39,469 bases of DNA from positions 1 through 39,469 of the forward strand of contig QKIB01000012.1 in NCBI GenBank assembly GCA_003249785.1. The letters are read 5' to 3'. This DNA is from Acholeplasmatales bacterium. GTDB lineage: Bacteria; Bacillota_I; Bacilli_A; Acholeplasmatales; Acholeplasmataceae. A program made the position numbers and the translations under genes. The notes under the pieces were generated by a model. That model saw only the letters and a program-made list of their open reading frames with translations. It did no database searches and had not been told where the DNA came from. Numbering within the stretch: the first letter of the stretch is position 1; each line of letters starts with the position of its first letter. Positions 1 through 11,699 of this stretch are shown here, one piece after another.

Positions 1-1384
<1,384 letters not shown>

Positions 1385-1399
1385 ACATTTCTCCTTTGC

Positions 1400-1414
1400 T
1401 TAAAAGCGTTTTCA
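1400..1414. promoter_or_regulatory. cre-like (CcpA) site TTAAAAGCGTTTTCA
   Basis: 14/15 match by eye to WTGNAANCGNWWNCA. Weaker cre-like sites at 1485-1499 and 1520-1534. Confidence 0.4.
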
Positions 1415-1506
1415 TTTTCTGTGTAATATTATAAAACATACAACAAAGTCTGAATAGAATGGCTTTACTGTAATGTTTAATGGTTTGTAAGCGTTTAATA
1501 TTAAGT

Positions 1507-1520
1507 TGAATAATTATTCA
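1507..1520. promoter_or_regulatory. Perfect palindrome TGAATAATTATTCA, candidate TetR/FadR-type operator
   Basis: 14-bp perfect inverted repeat just downstream of the thiolase promoter and upstream of a divergent TetR gene. Confidence 0.55.
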
Positions 1521-1532
1521 TGTTACGCTTTC

Positions 1533-1561
1533 ATCTTATCATAGTGATTATATTTTGTCAA
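1533..1561 (-). promoter_or_regulatory. Predicted sigma-A promoter for the thiolase transcript
   Basis: Reverse strand TTGACA - 17 nt - TAAGAT (-35 at 1556-1561, -10 at 1533-1538). Confidence 0.7.
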
Positions 1562-1757
1562 TCTATTTCAATGCTTTTGCTATACAAAAAGAGATGAAGT
1601 GAAATCAATCATTTATTTTTTCGTAGAATTCAAGGTTTTGATGCAGAAGCATCAGACCTATCAAAACATGGTCAAAACATAAAAGTACAATAAAAACATA
1701 CGCATATTATCATTGTCTTTTTGATTTGAATGGTATACACTAGTAATGGGTGATGAT

Positions 1758-2366
1758 ATGGAAGCAATGAATTACCGTCTACCAAAAAGAAAAGATGGAC
1801 AGAAAACATTCGAACAAATTATTGAAACCGCCAAGAAACTATTCTCGAAAAATGGATATCAAGCAACATCTATTAATGAGATTATTGAAAAGGCAGGGAT
1901 TGCTACAGGCACATTTTATTTATATTTTGATGACAAGTATGCACTCTATTCCTATTTATTGGCAAAATATAGAAAGTCCATTCGAAAGGCAATCAGTGAA
2001 GGCATTGCATCAGCAACCACCCGATATGAAAAAGAACGACTCGGGTTAAGAGCGTTCTTGAAATTTGCTTGGATGGATCCACTTGCCTATCGCATCATCT
2101 GGGAATCCATGTTTGCTGATAAAGAACTTTTTCAGGAATACTATCAAACATTTTCTCATGATTATGTCAGACAGCTTAAACATGCGGTTGATTCCAATGA
2201 AGTCAGAGATGATGTCGACTTAGAAACTTTATCCTATATTTTAATGGGGATTTCCAATTTCGTCGGTTTGCAGGTTCTTTTCAAGGACACACTGACTGAC
2301 ATGGAATTGGATCGAATCACAGATCAAGTGATGAAAATTCTTCAATCCGGTATGTTCAAATCATAA
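1758..2366 (+). CDS. TetR/AcrR-family transcriptional regulator
   Basis: N-terminal HTH ...IIETAKKLFSKNGYQATSINEIIEKAGIATGTFYLYFDDKYAL. ORF track starts at 1746, but ATG 1758 has the SD GGTGAT at 1749. Confidence 0.9.
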   Translation: MEAMNYRLPKRKDGQKTFEQIIETAKKLFSKNGYQATSINEIIEKAGIATGTFYLYFDDKYALYSYLLAKYRKSIRKAISEGIASATTRYEKERLGLRAFLKFAWMDPLAYRIIWESMFADKELFQEYYQTFSHDYVRQLKHAVDSNEVRDDVDLETLSYILMGISNFVGLQVLFKDTLTDMELDRITDQVMKILQSGMFKS

Positions 2367-2392
2367 AAAAGGTCCCTAAGGGACCGTTTTTT
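2365..2392. terminator. Bidirectional intrinsic terminator
   Basis: aaaaaaGGTCCCtaaGGGACCgtttttt between convergent genes. Confidence 0.85.
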
Positions 2393-2600
2393 ATTTTTTG
2401 TCTTCGGATTTGTTCGTCTTTAAACCGACAATCATGTAAAGTGGGCATACCTTAATGGATGCTGTAACAAACGCAATGACTGCACCGATGATAAACCATG
2501 GACTCACTGTGAATGATAACACGATAAAGACCAAGGCTAGGACATAACGAACGATTTGATCGATTTTTCCAACATTTTCAAACTGCTTCATATGAATCAC
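2391..2600 (-). CDS. Small membrane protein, DUF2892/YgaP-TM-like
   Basis: 69 aa with two TM helices and the CPLYMIVGLKT pattern. Confidence 0.7.
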   Translation of the reverse strand: MIHMKQFENVGKIDQIVRYVLALVFIVLSFTVSPWFIIGAVIAFVTASIKVCPLYMIVGLKTNKSEDKK

Positions 2601-2651
2601 TCCTTATACTTTAATTATAGTCGTTTTTGAATGATTTACAAATGATATGAT

Positions 2652-3503
2652 TTATAGAATCGGTGTGACAGTTATCTTTGAACCATCACAGGGAATGTCT
2701 AGTTTGCAGTTCAGTTTGTTCTCGATACCCTGACCGAGTTCAAAACGGAAGAAATCTATAACTTGGACCTGATTTTCTTTAAGCAGTGATTCAACAGTCT
2801 TTTCTGGATCTTTAACGTAAGGTTGTGTGTATAAGCTCACTTCCTTGAGATAAGCATCAAATGCTTGTTGATTAAAATGTCCATGATTTTTTTCATACAT
2901 GAACTGTTCATAATTGAGTGTATCCTGATCGATTTGATCCACAGAAAGATATAAAGGTGCGTTTGCTGCCACTTGGAGTGCGAGACCATCTGCCAAAGTC
3001 TGATTTTGATGATCCAAAATAACGAGAGTTACAACTTTACCTCCCATGTGCACATAGGTTCCAAAGGTTTGTTCAGCCGTCTTGACGACACGGTAAAAAC
3101 GTCTTAAGATGATATTTTCCTTGATCAAAACACTGGTGTGCAACAGCACATCAGAAACTGTTTGGTCGTCCATTGTGATCTTCAATGCGTCTTTTGGATT
3201 GGTCACTGTCGTTTCGATCAACTTTTCACCCAAACGTTTCACAAGTGAAACGAAATGTTCGTTTTTCGCTACAAAATCTGTTTCAGCGTTAAGTTCATAT
3301 AAAATTGCCTCATTGTCTAATGTTTCAATTCCACATAATCCTTTTGATGCGACTCGAAGATTTCCAGCACTCTTTTCTGTATGTTTACTCAAGGTAGCTA
3401 GAGCATCTTCATAACTTCCATTGGCTTGTTCCAATGCCTTTTTACATTCGAGCATTCCAGCACCTGTTTGTTCTCTTAGTTTTTTAACTTGATTGATATC
3501 CAT
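2652..3503 (-). CDS. tsf: Elongation factor Ts (divergent)
   Basis: KKLREQTGAGMLECKKAL, ETDFVAKNEHF, HMGGKVVTLV motifs; not next to rpsB here. Confidence 0.85.
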   Translation of the reverse strand: MDINQVKKLREQTGAGMLECKKALEQANGSYEDALATLSKHTEKSAGNLRVASKGLCGIETLDNEAILYELNAETDFVAKNEHFVSLVKRLGEKLIETTVTNPKDALKITMDDQTVSDVLLHTSVLIKENIILRRFYRVVKTAEQTFGTYVHMGGKVVTLVILDHQNQTLADGLALQVAANAPLYLSVDQIDQDTLNYEQFMYEKNHGHFNQQAFDAYLKEVSLYTQPYVKDPEKTVESLLKENQVQVIDFFRFELGQGIENKLNCKLDIPCDGSKITVTPIL

Positions 3504-3573
3504 TTTATGCCTCCGATTTCCTCATTTATTATACCAAATATTTGCATAATACTTCCAAAATTGCTTAATTTGA

Positions 3574-3597
3574 ATAAAAAAAGGGCAATTGCCCTTA
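3574..3597 (-). terminator. Intrinsic terminator
   Basis: Reverse strand AAGGGCAATTGCCCTTTTTTTA after the 3595-4650 gene. Confidence 0.8.
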
Positions 3598-4650
3598 ATC
3601 ATTGAAAAGTGAGAGCTGTTCCATCCCGTATTTTTTATTTCCGGAGATGATACGTTGCCATTTTGAACTTCTGCCTTTACCGAGTGGGCGGATCTTATCC
3701 TCGATCTTGAGTCGCTTCAGTGTTCGATCTATGGTTGCATCACTGACATTGGGATGACGTTTTCGTAAATCTTCTTTTGTGAAGATTTCATCGAGTTTCA
3801 TGATGCTGTTTTCGATGTTGTTGGATTTGTTCAAATCTTTCTCAAAAACATATTCATGTGCTTTATCATCAATTTCATCATAAGCGTTTAAAAGCAAGTT
3901 GATGAGCATTCTACTGATCATATCGGTTTGGGCAAACCCTGAAGACCAATAATAATTTGCTGTAATGACACCACTCTGCCATCCCTCTTTGTCTTTAAGA
4001 AAATATTTGAAGAAACTGACATATTTGAAAACAGTAAAGTTTTTTGCCAATAAGGCATAAAGCAGTATCAAAGCAACCAGATCATTATGTTTGGTTAGTA
4101 TTTGCATGTTCAAAAAATCAACATAGAAATTAGCAATCAACTGCGTTAATTCAAACTTTTTGCTTTTGAGGTTACGCTCAAAGAGCTTAATCAGTTCTTC
4201 CAAATCATCCTTCTTGGAATGTTTTTTGAGTTTGAGGACACCTTCCTCTTGTTTCTCATAGGTTGCAAATTGAATGGGATCGGTATTTTTAGATAATTGT
4301 TTGATTAAGTTACCGACTTCATTGACTAGAAGTTCAAATGACTCTGGTCGTTTGTGTAGTTGATACAAAGCCGCTTTAAGGCTGGCTAATAGATATTCAT
4401 CTTTTGTTCGAGCAGACATTGGTTTTTTTGCAAAAAGTCTGATTCGAGCATCTGTCATTTTCAAATCAAGGTAACGAGCCAGTGCGATGAGGTTATGCTC
4501 CATCGTCTTTTTTTCAAACATAGCTTGATCACGAGAAAACAGATCGTCATAATAAAACGATTTCCCTTTGTATTCATAAAGCGATAACAAAAGTAACATC
4601 ACTTCATTTGAGATTTGGATACGTTCCATATTGGCTAAAGCCTTCATCAA
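3595..4650 (-). CDS. Fic-like protein lacking the HPFxxGNGR motif, with C-terminal winged helix
   Basis: Fic-like C-terminal half (VSFFKYFLKDKEGWQSGV...MLINLLLNAYDE) and wHTH (IFTKEDLRKRHPNVSDATIDRTLKRLKIEDKIRPLGKGRSSKWQR); no HPFxxGNGR. Confidence 0.45.
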   Translation of the reverse strand: MMKALANMERIQISNEVMLLLLSLYEYKGKSFYYDDLFSRDQAMFEKKTMEHNLIALARYLDLKMTDARIRLFAKKPMSARTKDEYLLASLKAALYQLHKRPESFELLVNEVGNLIKQLSKNTDPIQFATYEKQEEGVLKLKKHSKKDDLEELIKLFERNLKSKKFELTQLIANFYVDFLNMQILTKHNDLVALILLYALLAKNFTVFKYVSFFKYFLKDKEGWQSGVITANYYWSSGFAQTDMISRMLINLLLNAYDEIDDKAHEYVFEKDLNKSNNIENSIMKLDEIFTKEDLRKRHPNVSDATIDRTLKRLKIEDKIRPLGKGRSSKWQRIISGNKKYGMEQLSLFND

Positions 4651-4662
4651 ATCACTTCCTTA

Positions 4663-6303
4663 TTAGAGTCTGAAACTGCTGCCTCCGATAAATTCGCGCA
4701 ACAAGGAATTGCAAGGGACGATGTCATCTTCGATGTCATCGAAATACTTCAAGAATTTTAATAATCTGTTTGCTGTAATGAAATGTTCATTATCGCTAGG
4801 TATAGCCTGAAGCTGCTCAACTGCATGTTTTTTCAAAACAGCCAGTTCATAACTGAGTTCGGAATTAAATACATAGTTCGCTTCTTTCTGAGTTGGATAA
4901 ATCCATTTGAATTCTCCACGTCTCACTGATGGCCACATATCCATGGTTTCAATGGCTGATGAGTTTCTGAATTTTTGATCTCTGACGATACGTCTTAAAA
5001 GTCTCAATTCAGTGATACTGATTGGATTGTGATTATCAATGTGTAGTTGTGTTTGTGGTGAAATATAGATGTTGAACTTTTGGTGCTTCTGGATGCTCTT
5101 GGTCAGTCGTTCATTCAAGGCATGAATACCTTCAATGATGATTGGTGTATCAGAATCGAGTTTAACCGTACGACCTTTCTCTCTGACGCCTTTAACAAAA
5201 TTAAATTTTGGTAAGGTAATTTCTTCACCTTGGATTAAACCGAGCATATCATGATTGAATTGTTCGACATCGAGTGCATCGACATGTTCCAAGTCAGGTG
5301 ATCCATCTTCATTCTTTGGTGCTTTATCCTTACTGTTGTAGTAATCATCAATGGAAATCATAACAGGGGTGATACCTCTGCTCATGAGTTCGATACGCAA
5401 TCTGGTGCAGAAGGTTGTCTTTCCCGATGATGAAGGACCAGCAATAGCAATCAAGCGAATACTTTCAATATTACTTTGAATCATATCACCGAGTTCATTG
5501 AGCATATGGTGGTGTTTGGTTTCACAAATATTGACAAATTCAACTGATGTTACATAATCCTTAGCATAGGCATTGATCAATGGAATGGTATTACCATGGA
5601 TGACTTTACCCCATTTTGCTGCTTCCTTTAAGGCCATACCAAATCGTGGTTCATCTGAAAACGGTGGGATTTCACCATTGTATTCAGCTCTTGGGTATTG
5701 AATGATAAATCCTGGATTGTATAAAAACATATTGAAGTCATTCAAATAACCAGTGGAAGGTAACATGTATCCAAACATGTAGTTGATGTATCCGTTGCAT
5801 TCGTATAAGTTGACATAGTCTTCTTCTCTATAGGCTAGAATTGCCACTTTATCAGGCATGCCAAGTTCAGTATAAATTTTCGTTGCTTCACCAATGGAGA
5901 CACGTTTCCGCTTGATTTCAAAATCTTGAGAAATAATGGTCTTGACTTCGTCTCTGATCCGTTCAATAACTTCATGATTGACAATGCCATCAAAAGATTC
6001 AAAAACGCCCAAAATAGATCTTGAAATGCTATAGTTGAATCTGACCTTAGCACTAGGATAAAGTTTCTTGATTGCCATAGCAATCACATATCTCAAGGTG
6101 GATTCATAAATTCTGATTGCATCCGGATGATCATATCTCAAAAATGAGACATTAGCATCCTTGGTGATGATATAACTGAGTTCTCTTAGACGATCATTGA
6201 CTTTAGCTGCCAAAGCATCTTTAATCTTCATGGATTTAGCAATCTCTTTAAGTACCATAGGTTTATCATATGTGATTTGTGTTGTTTCAATATTCAGTTT
6301 CAT
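4663..6303 (-). CDS. Uridine kinase-like nucleoside kinase with ThrRS-like N-terminal region
   Basis: P-loop GPSSSGKTTFCTRL, SIDDYY, IIEGIHALNERL; long N-terminal extension typical of the nucleoside kinase family. Confidence 0.85.
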   Translation of the reverse strand: MKLNIETTQITYDKPMVLKEIAKSMKIKDALAAKVNDRLRELSYIITKDANVSFLRYDHPDAIRIYESTLRYVIAMAIKKLYPSAKVRFNYSISRSILGVFESFDGIVNHEVIERIRDEVKTIISQDFEIKRKRVSIGEATKIYTELGMPDKVAILAYREEDYVNLYECNGYINYMFGYMLPSTGYLNDFNMFLYNPGFIIQYPRAEYNGEIPPFSDEPRFGMALKEAAKWGKVIHGNTIPLINAYAKDYVTSVEFVNICETKHHHMLNELGDMIQSNIESIRLIAIAGPSSSGKTTFCTRLRIELMSRGITPVMISIDDYYNSKDKAPKNEDGSPDLEHVDALDVEQFNHDMLGLIQGEEITLPKFNFVKGVREKGRTVKLDSDTPIIIEGIHALNERLTKSIQKHQKFNIYISPQTQLHIDNHNPISITELRLLRRIVRDQKFRNSSAIETMDMWPSVRRGEFKWIYPTQKEANYVFNSELSYELAVLKKHAVEQLQAIPSDNEHFITANRLLKFLKYFDDIEDDIVPCNSLLREFIGGSSFRL

Positions 6304-6317
6304 TGGGTATTTTCTCC

Positions 6318-8915
6318 TTATTCGTCTTCGTCATCAAAGAGATCTAATCTACTAAGATGGATGGTTTTTTGATCTTGTTGAACCACTTCTTCTTTAAGGA
6401 TATCAATCGGATCAAGGACTGGTTTGATCTTCTTTTTCAAAAGTCTTTCTGTCACTTTCTCTTCGACAACTTCCTCTTCAAGTCCTTCAATTTCGATACT
6501 GTATCCTCTGCCAAGGTCAGCATCATCATACATTTTTTTTCCAAACTTATTTCCGCTGTATTTCAGTTCAGAGACAGTCGTTTTAAGTGAACTTCTTTCT
6601 GTTACGATTAAGACAGGAACATCCTGTTTTTGTTGTTGCTTTGTGAGTCTTGATGCTGAGACTGCAAAATGAGGATTTGATTTCTGATGATCAATGACCA
6701 GAATACCACGTCTGTTTCGGTTATAGATAGGCAGTTCTTCAACGATGTCCTTGATGATATGCCCTCTCGTGGTAAGCATAACAAATTCATCCGATGGATG
6801 AACGAACATTGCGGATACCAGCTGATCGTCATGAGCAACACTCATACTTCTGACGCCACCAGCTTGCAATCCATACATAGGCAGTTCAACCGAACGGAAT
6901 CTTAAAGCATATCCATTTTTCGAAATGGACAAAATATTGGTCTTTTCATTGATATCCACACAAACCAGTGCATCACCATCTGATAAACGCATTGCCTTCA
7001 TTGGTTTATTGTATCTAGAGACTTCAAAATCACTGAGTTTCGTTTGCTTCATCATACCCTGTGCGGTTGCTAAAAGTAACACCTGATTGGTGGAAAAAGT
7101 ATCGACTGAAAGGGTTTTGATGATGATTTCATCCCGTTCAATTGGAACAATATTGTTGATATAGATTCCTAGGTCTTTCCATTTCTGTTCATCAATCTTA
7201 TAGACTGGAAGGAAGATGAAGTTTCCCAAATTGGTAAACATCAAAAGTGTATCTAAAGTATTGACTTCTTTTTCGAAAACCAAAGCATCATCAGCCTTAA
7301 GACCAACACTTTGAGATGCTTGATAGCTTCTTGTACTTGCCCGTTTGATGTAGCCTTCTTTGGTAACACCAATCATGACTTTCTCGTCACTCACTAAATC
7401 CTTATGATCAATCTTAATGGTTTCAATTTCGGCTTCAATTTCTGATCTGCGATCTTCTCCAAGTAAATTGGAAACTTCTACCAATTCTTTCTTAATGACC
7501 TTTCTTAAAGCATGTTCACTGGAAAGGATATGTTCAAGTTCTTTGATTCTATCATTTAAGGCATCATTTTCGTTTTGTAAAGCTAAGATGTCGGTATTAG
7601 ACAAACGGTATAATTGGAGTGTAACAATAGCTTCTGCTTGTAAATCTGAAAACTCAAAAGCATTCATGATGTTTTCTTTGGCATTTTGCTTATTTTGCGA
7701 GTTTCTGATGATTCGGATGATATCTTCAACAACAGAAACCATTTTAATTAAACCTAAAACGATATGCTGTCTCTTGTTCGCCTTGGCTAGTTCGTAATTA
7801 GACCGATTAGTGATGACATCTTTTTGATGGTTGACGTAAGCTTTTAAAATAGGAATGACACCGACCAAAACTGGACGATGATTGAGTATTGCAACCATAT
7901 TATAGTTGTAAGAAACTTGTAAATCAGTAGATTTTAATAAGAAGTTCAGAATGAATTGCGCATCCGCACCTTTTTTGAGGTCAATTGCAATACGTAACCC
8001 GTCTTTATCGGATTCATCTCTGATTTCTAAAATATCATCAATCTTTTTATCGATACGAAGGAGATCCATTGATTTGACAAGATCAGCTTTGTTCACTTCA
8101 TAAGGAATTTCAGTAATGATGATTCTATCTTGGCTCTTTGAGACTTCTTCAATCATCGATTTGGCACGGATGACAACTTTACCAGAACCAGTTTCTAAAG
8201 CACTTCTAATACCTGCGTGACCCTGGACAATACCTCCGGTTGGGAAATCTGGCCCTTTGATGATTTCTGCGATGGCATCCATCGAGATATTTTCATTATC
8301 TAGATAGGCGATGGTTGCTGAAACAACCTCACTTAAATTGTGTGGTGGGATTTTAGTTGCGTATCCGGCACTGATCCCGGTTGCACCATTGACAAGAAGA
8401 TTCGGGAATTTTGCCGGTAGAACCACAGGTTCTAACTCCTCATCGTCAAAGTTTGGCACGAAAGGAACTGTCCGTTTTTCTATATCAGAAAGGAGTGCTT
8501 CTGCAGCGATAGAAAGTCTTGCTTCAGTGTAACGCATAGCTGCTGCACTGTCTCCATCAATAGAACCGTTATTTCCATGCATATCGATTAATGGGACTCT
8601 CATTTTGAAGTCTTGACTCAGTCTAACCATCGCTTCATAAATCGATGAATCACCATGAGGATGATATTTCCCCATCACTTCACCAGCGATTCTTGCTGAT
8701 TTCTTATAAGGCTTGTTATGCAACATACCCATTTGCTGCATGGCATATAAAATACGTCTTTGTACAGGCTTTAACCCGTCTCTTGCATCCGGTAGTGCAC
8801 GATCTTGAATGATGTATTTTGAGTATCTGGCAAAACGTTCAGAAACAATTTCATCTAACGAGGATTCAATGACCTTTTCAACAAACTCATCGAGTTTTTT
8901 ACTGATATTTGCCAT
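6318..8915 (-). CDS. parC: DNA topoisomerase IV subunit A
   Basis: 865 aa; [54 protein letters not shown]; overlaps parE stop by 1 nt. Confidence 0.93.
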   Translation of the reverse strand: MANISKKLDEFVEKVIESSLDEIVSERFARYSKYIIQDRALPDARDGLKPVQRRILYAMQQMGMLHNKPYKKSARIAGEVMGKYHPHGDSSIYEAMVRLSQDFKMRVPLIDMHGNNGSIDGDSAAAMRYTEARLSIAAEALLSDIEKRTVPFVPNFDDEELEPVVLPAKFPNLLVNGATGISAGYATKIPPHNLSEVVSATIAYLDNENISMDAIAEIIKGPDFPTGGIVQGHAGIRSALETGSGKVVIRAKSMIEEVSKSQDRIIITEIPYEVNKADLVKSMDLLRIDKKIDDILEIRDESDKDGLRIAIDLKKGADAQFILNFLLKSTDLQVSYNYNMVAILNHRPVLVGVIPILKAYVNHQKDVITNRSNYELAKANKRQHIVLGLIKMVSVVEDIIRIIRNSQNKQNAKENIMNAFEFSDLQAEAIVTLQLYRLSNTDILALQNENDALNDRIKELEHILSSEHALRKVIKKELVEVSNLLGEDRRSEIEAEIETIKIDHKDLVSDEKVMIGVTKEGYIKRASTRSYQASQSVGLKADDALVFEKEVNTLDTLLMFTNLGNFIFLPVYKIDEQKWKDLGIYINNIVPIERDEIIIKTLSVDTFSTNQVLLLATAQGMMKQTKLSDFEVSRYNKPMKAMRLSDGDALVCVDINEKTNILSISKNGYALRFRSVELPMYGLQAGGVRSMSVAHDDQLVSAMFVHPSDEFVMLTTRGHIIKDIVEELPIYNRNRRGILVIDHQKSNPHFAVSASRLTKQQQKQDVPVLIVTERSSLKTTVSELKYSGNKFGKKMYDDADLGRGYSIEIEGLEEEVVEEKVTERLLKKKIKPVLDPIDILKEEVVQQDQKTIHLSRLDLFDDEDE

Positions 8916-10876
8916 TATTCCACCCCCTGTTCAAGATCGAAATCATCACTGATTTCAAAGTCGACATTGTCTTCAATCCATGCTCTTCTTGGCGTGACAT
9001 CATCACCCATCAACACCGAAATGCGCTTATCAGAAGCACTGAGATCATCGATTTTCACTTGTATAAGTGCACGTGTTTCAGGATTCATGGTCGTATCCCA
9101 GAGTTGGATAGCATTCATTTCACCTAATCCTTTATAGCGTTGTAACGTATAAGGGTTGTCATCAATTAGATTTTTAAGCTCTTCATCAGACCATGCATAA
9201 AAGATCTCTTCTTTCTTTCCACGCTTTTTTGTGAGTTTATATAAAGGAGGTTGAGCGATGTAAAGTCTGCCATCTTCTATTAAAGGACGCATGTATCTGA
9301 AGAAGAAAGTGAGTAATAGAATTTGAATATGTGCTCCATCTGTATCCGCATCAGTCATGATGATGATTTTATTGTAATTACATTTCTTAAGATCAAAATC
9401 AGCACCAAAATCAGCACCAATTGTATAGATGACGGTTGAAATTTCTTCATTTTTTAGAATGGTTTCGACAGAAGTTCTTTCAGTATTGATGACTTTACCA
9501 CGAAGTGGTAAAATTGCTTGGAATCTTCGGTTTCTACCTTGTTTTGCTGATCCGCCAGCAGAATCACCTTCAACTAGAAATAATTCGTTGATGGACTTAT
9601 CCTTGCCTTGGGCTGGAGTCAGCTTACCAGAAAGTGAAATCTCTTTTTTCTGTTTGGATTTTCCGTTTCTTGCTTCATCTCTTGCCTTTCTAGCAGCATC
9701 TCTAGCTTTTTGTGCTTGAATGGATCGATTGATGATTTGGCTAGCAATTTGTCTATTTTCTTCTAAATAGGTTGTGATGTTTTCATAGACGATGGAATCT
9801 GTCGCATTTCTCGCTTCTGGCGTACCAAGTTTGCCTTTGGTTTGTCCTTCAAATTCCAGAACTTCTTCTGGTATGCGAAGAGAAATGACTGCAGTTAGAC
9901 CTTCACGAATGTCCGATCCATCCAAATTGCTATCTTTATCTTTTAAGATGGCATATTTTCTAGCGTAATCATTTAATGCACGTGTCAGTGCAGACTTGAA
10001 TCCGATTTCATGGGTACCACCATCTTTGGTTCGAACATTATTGACAAAAGACAGGATGGTCTCCTGATAACTGGTAGTGAATTGGAAAGCAATATCGATT
10101 TCAATTTTCTTCTTTTTCTTTTCAACCAGTTGGTACTCGGAATTGATCAGATAAGTGTCATGAAGTCCTTCTTTATCCGTATTTAAAAAGTCGATGTATG
10201 CTTTGATGCCGTCATCGTACTTAAAAGACTCTTTTTGAGGTTTTCTTTGGTCAATCAAATTGATTTTCAATCCCTTAATCAAAAATGCGGCTTCTCTTAG
10301 TCTTTCCTTGATCATATCATATTGAAACAAGGTGGTAGAGAAGATTTTTGGATCAGGCTTGAACCATACAGTTGTTCCTGTTTTTTTCGTTTCACCGATC
10401 TTTTCCAAAGGACTGATTCTTGATCCGCCATCTGAAAATCTTTGATGCCAGATTGTCTGGTCTCGGTAGATGGTGACTTCCAAGAATTGACTGAGGGCAT
10501 TAACAACGGAGGACCCGACACCATGAAGACCACCGGATACTTTGTATCCGTCGGTATCAGAAAATTTACCCCCAGCATGTAAAACAGTAAAAATGATTTC
10601 TGTTGTAGGGCGTCCTGATGCATGCATCTTATAAGGCATACCACGTCCATTATCAGAAACCTCAATGCTGTTGTCAGCTTTGATGATCAGGGTGATTTCA
10701 TTACCATATCCAGATAGGGATTCATCAATGGCATTGTCCACGATTTCCCAAACCAGATGGTGAAGACCCTTTGCATCGGTTGATCCAATATACATCCCAG
10801 GTCTTTTTCTGACTGCTTCAAGACCTTCTAGGATTTGAATCGATTTTTCATCATAAATTTTGTTTGTTTTATTCAC
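8915..10876 (-). CDS. parE: DNA topoisomerase IV subunit B
   Basis: 653 aa; GHKL ATPase motifs, [37 protein letters not shown]. Confidence 0.93.
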   Translation of the reverse strand: MNKTNKIYDEKSIQILEGLEAVRKRPGMYIGSTDAKGLHHLVWEIVDNAIDESLSGYGNEITLIIKADNSIEVSDNGRGMPYKMHASGRPTTEIIFTVLHAGGKFSDTDGYKVSGGLHGVGSSVVNALSQFLEVTIYRDQTIWHQRFSDGGSRISPLEKIGETKKTGTTVWFKPDPKIFSTTLFQYDMIKERLREAAFLIKGLKINLIDQRKPQKESFKYDDGIKAYIDFLNTDKEGLHDTYLINSEYQLVEKKKKKIEIDIAFQFTTSYQETILSFVNNVRTKDGGTHEIGFKSALTRALNDYARKYAILKDKDSNLDGSDIREGLTAVISLRIPEEVLEFEGQTKGKLGTPEARNATDSIVYENITTYLEENRQIASQIINRSIQAQKARDAARKARDEARNGKSKQKKEISLSGKLTPAQGKDKSINELFLVEGDSAGGSAKQGRNRRFQAILPLRGKVINTERTSVETILKNEEISTVIYTIGADFGADFDLKKCNYNKIIIMTDADTDGAHIQILLLTFFFRYMRPLIEDGRLYIAQPPLYKLTKKRGKKEEIFYAWSDEELKNLIDDNPYTLQRYKGLGEMNAIQLWDTTMNPETRALIQVKIDDLSASDKRISVLMGDDVTPRRAWIEDNVDFEISDDFDLEQGVE

Positions 10877-11010
10877 ATGATCACCAACTTATTTGTATGA
10901 CTCTATTATACCAAAAAATATAGTCAACTACAATCTTTGAATATGTTTTATTTTTATCATTTGCATTTCAAAATGCACGTGATATAATGATTAAGTAATG
11001 AGGTGATCAG

Positions 11011-11667
11011 ATGACTTATCTTTGGATTGCATGCTTTATGATTCTTTCGTATTTTCTCGGTTCAATCCCTAGTGGATTGATTATAGGGAAAGTATTCAAA
11101 AATATCGATATCAGAGAACATGGATCAAAAAACACAGGTGCAACAAATGCTACCCGTGTTCTTGGATTTAAATATGGATTTTTCGCTTTTTTGTTTGATG
11201 GACTTAAAGGTGCGTTGGTGATCTTCATCGTATATCTCATCGGGCAGATTACTGGCAATCAAAGTTTCTATCTGGTGAGCCAGTATAACATCAATATCTC
11301 AAGTGTTTACGGTATGGCAGCTGTGCTTGGTCATGTCTTTCCAATCTACATCAATTTCAAAGGTGGAAAGGCAGTGGCTACTTCAGCAGGTATGATCTTT
11401 GCGATTGAGCCATTCATAGCGCTTGGAGTGATTATCATCTTCTTGATTGTCTTTCTCAAGACAAGATATGTCTCTCTTGCATCAACAACTGCAGCAGTCT
11501 TAGCGCTCATCGCATTTGGGGTTCGCATCTTTATTCAGGACAGCTTATATAATATGCCGACCCGCATCATGGATTTTGTGATCGTGACTTGTTTGGGTAT
11601 CCTCATCTTTATCAGACATAAACTCAATTATAAACGTCTCAGAGAAGGCACAGAACTTAAAATGTAA
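11011..11667 (+). CDS. plsY: Glycerol-3-phosphate acyltransferase PlsY
   Basis: GSIPSGLIIGK, GSKNTGATNATRVLG, GHVFPIYINFKGGKAVATSAG motifs. Confidence 0.95.
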   Translation: MTYLWIACFMILSYFLGSIPSGLIIGKVFKNIDIREHGSKNTGATNATRVLGFKYGFFAFLFDGLKGALVIFIVYLIGQITGNQSFYLVSQYNINISSVYGMAAVLGHVFPIYINFKGGKAVATSAGMIFAIEPFIALGVIIIFLIVFLKTRYVSLASTTAAVLALIAFGVRIFIQDSLYNMPTRIMDFVIVTCLGILIFIRHKLNYKRLREGTELKM

Positions 11668-11699
11668 AAAAAAGATAGTTCCTAGGAACTATTTTTTTA
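11666..11699. terminator. Bidirectional intrinsic terminator
   Basis: AAATAGTTCCTAGGAACTATTT-type palindrome flanked by A and T runs. Confidence 0.85.

Noticed and set aside
7417-7797. 126-aa plus-strand ORF inside parC, plus other antisense ORFs (e.g. 3109-3414, 8311-8532, 9429-9719)
   Set aside because: They lie opposite strongly conserved genes, have Ser/Phe/Leu-rich compositions typical of antisense readings, and lack convincing SDs.
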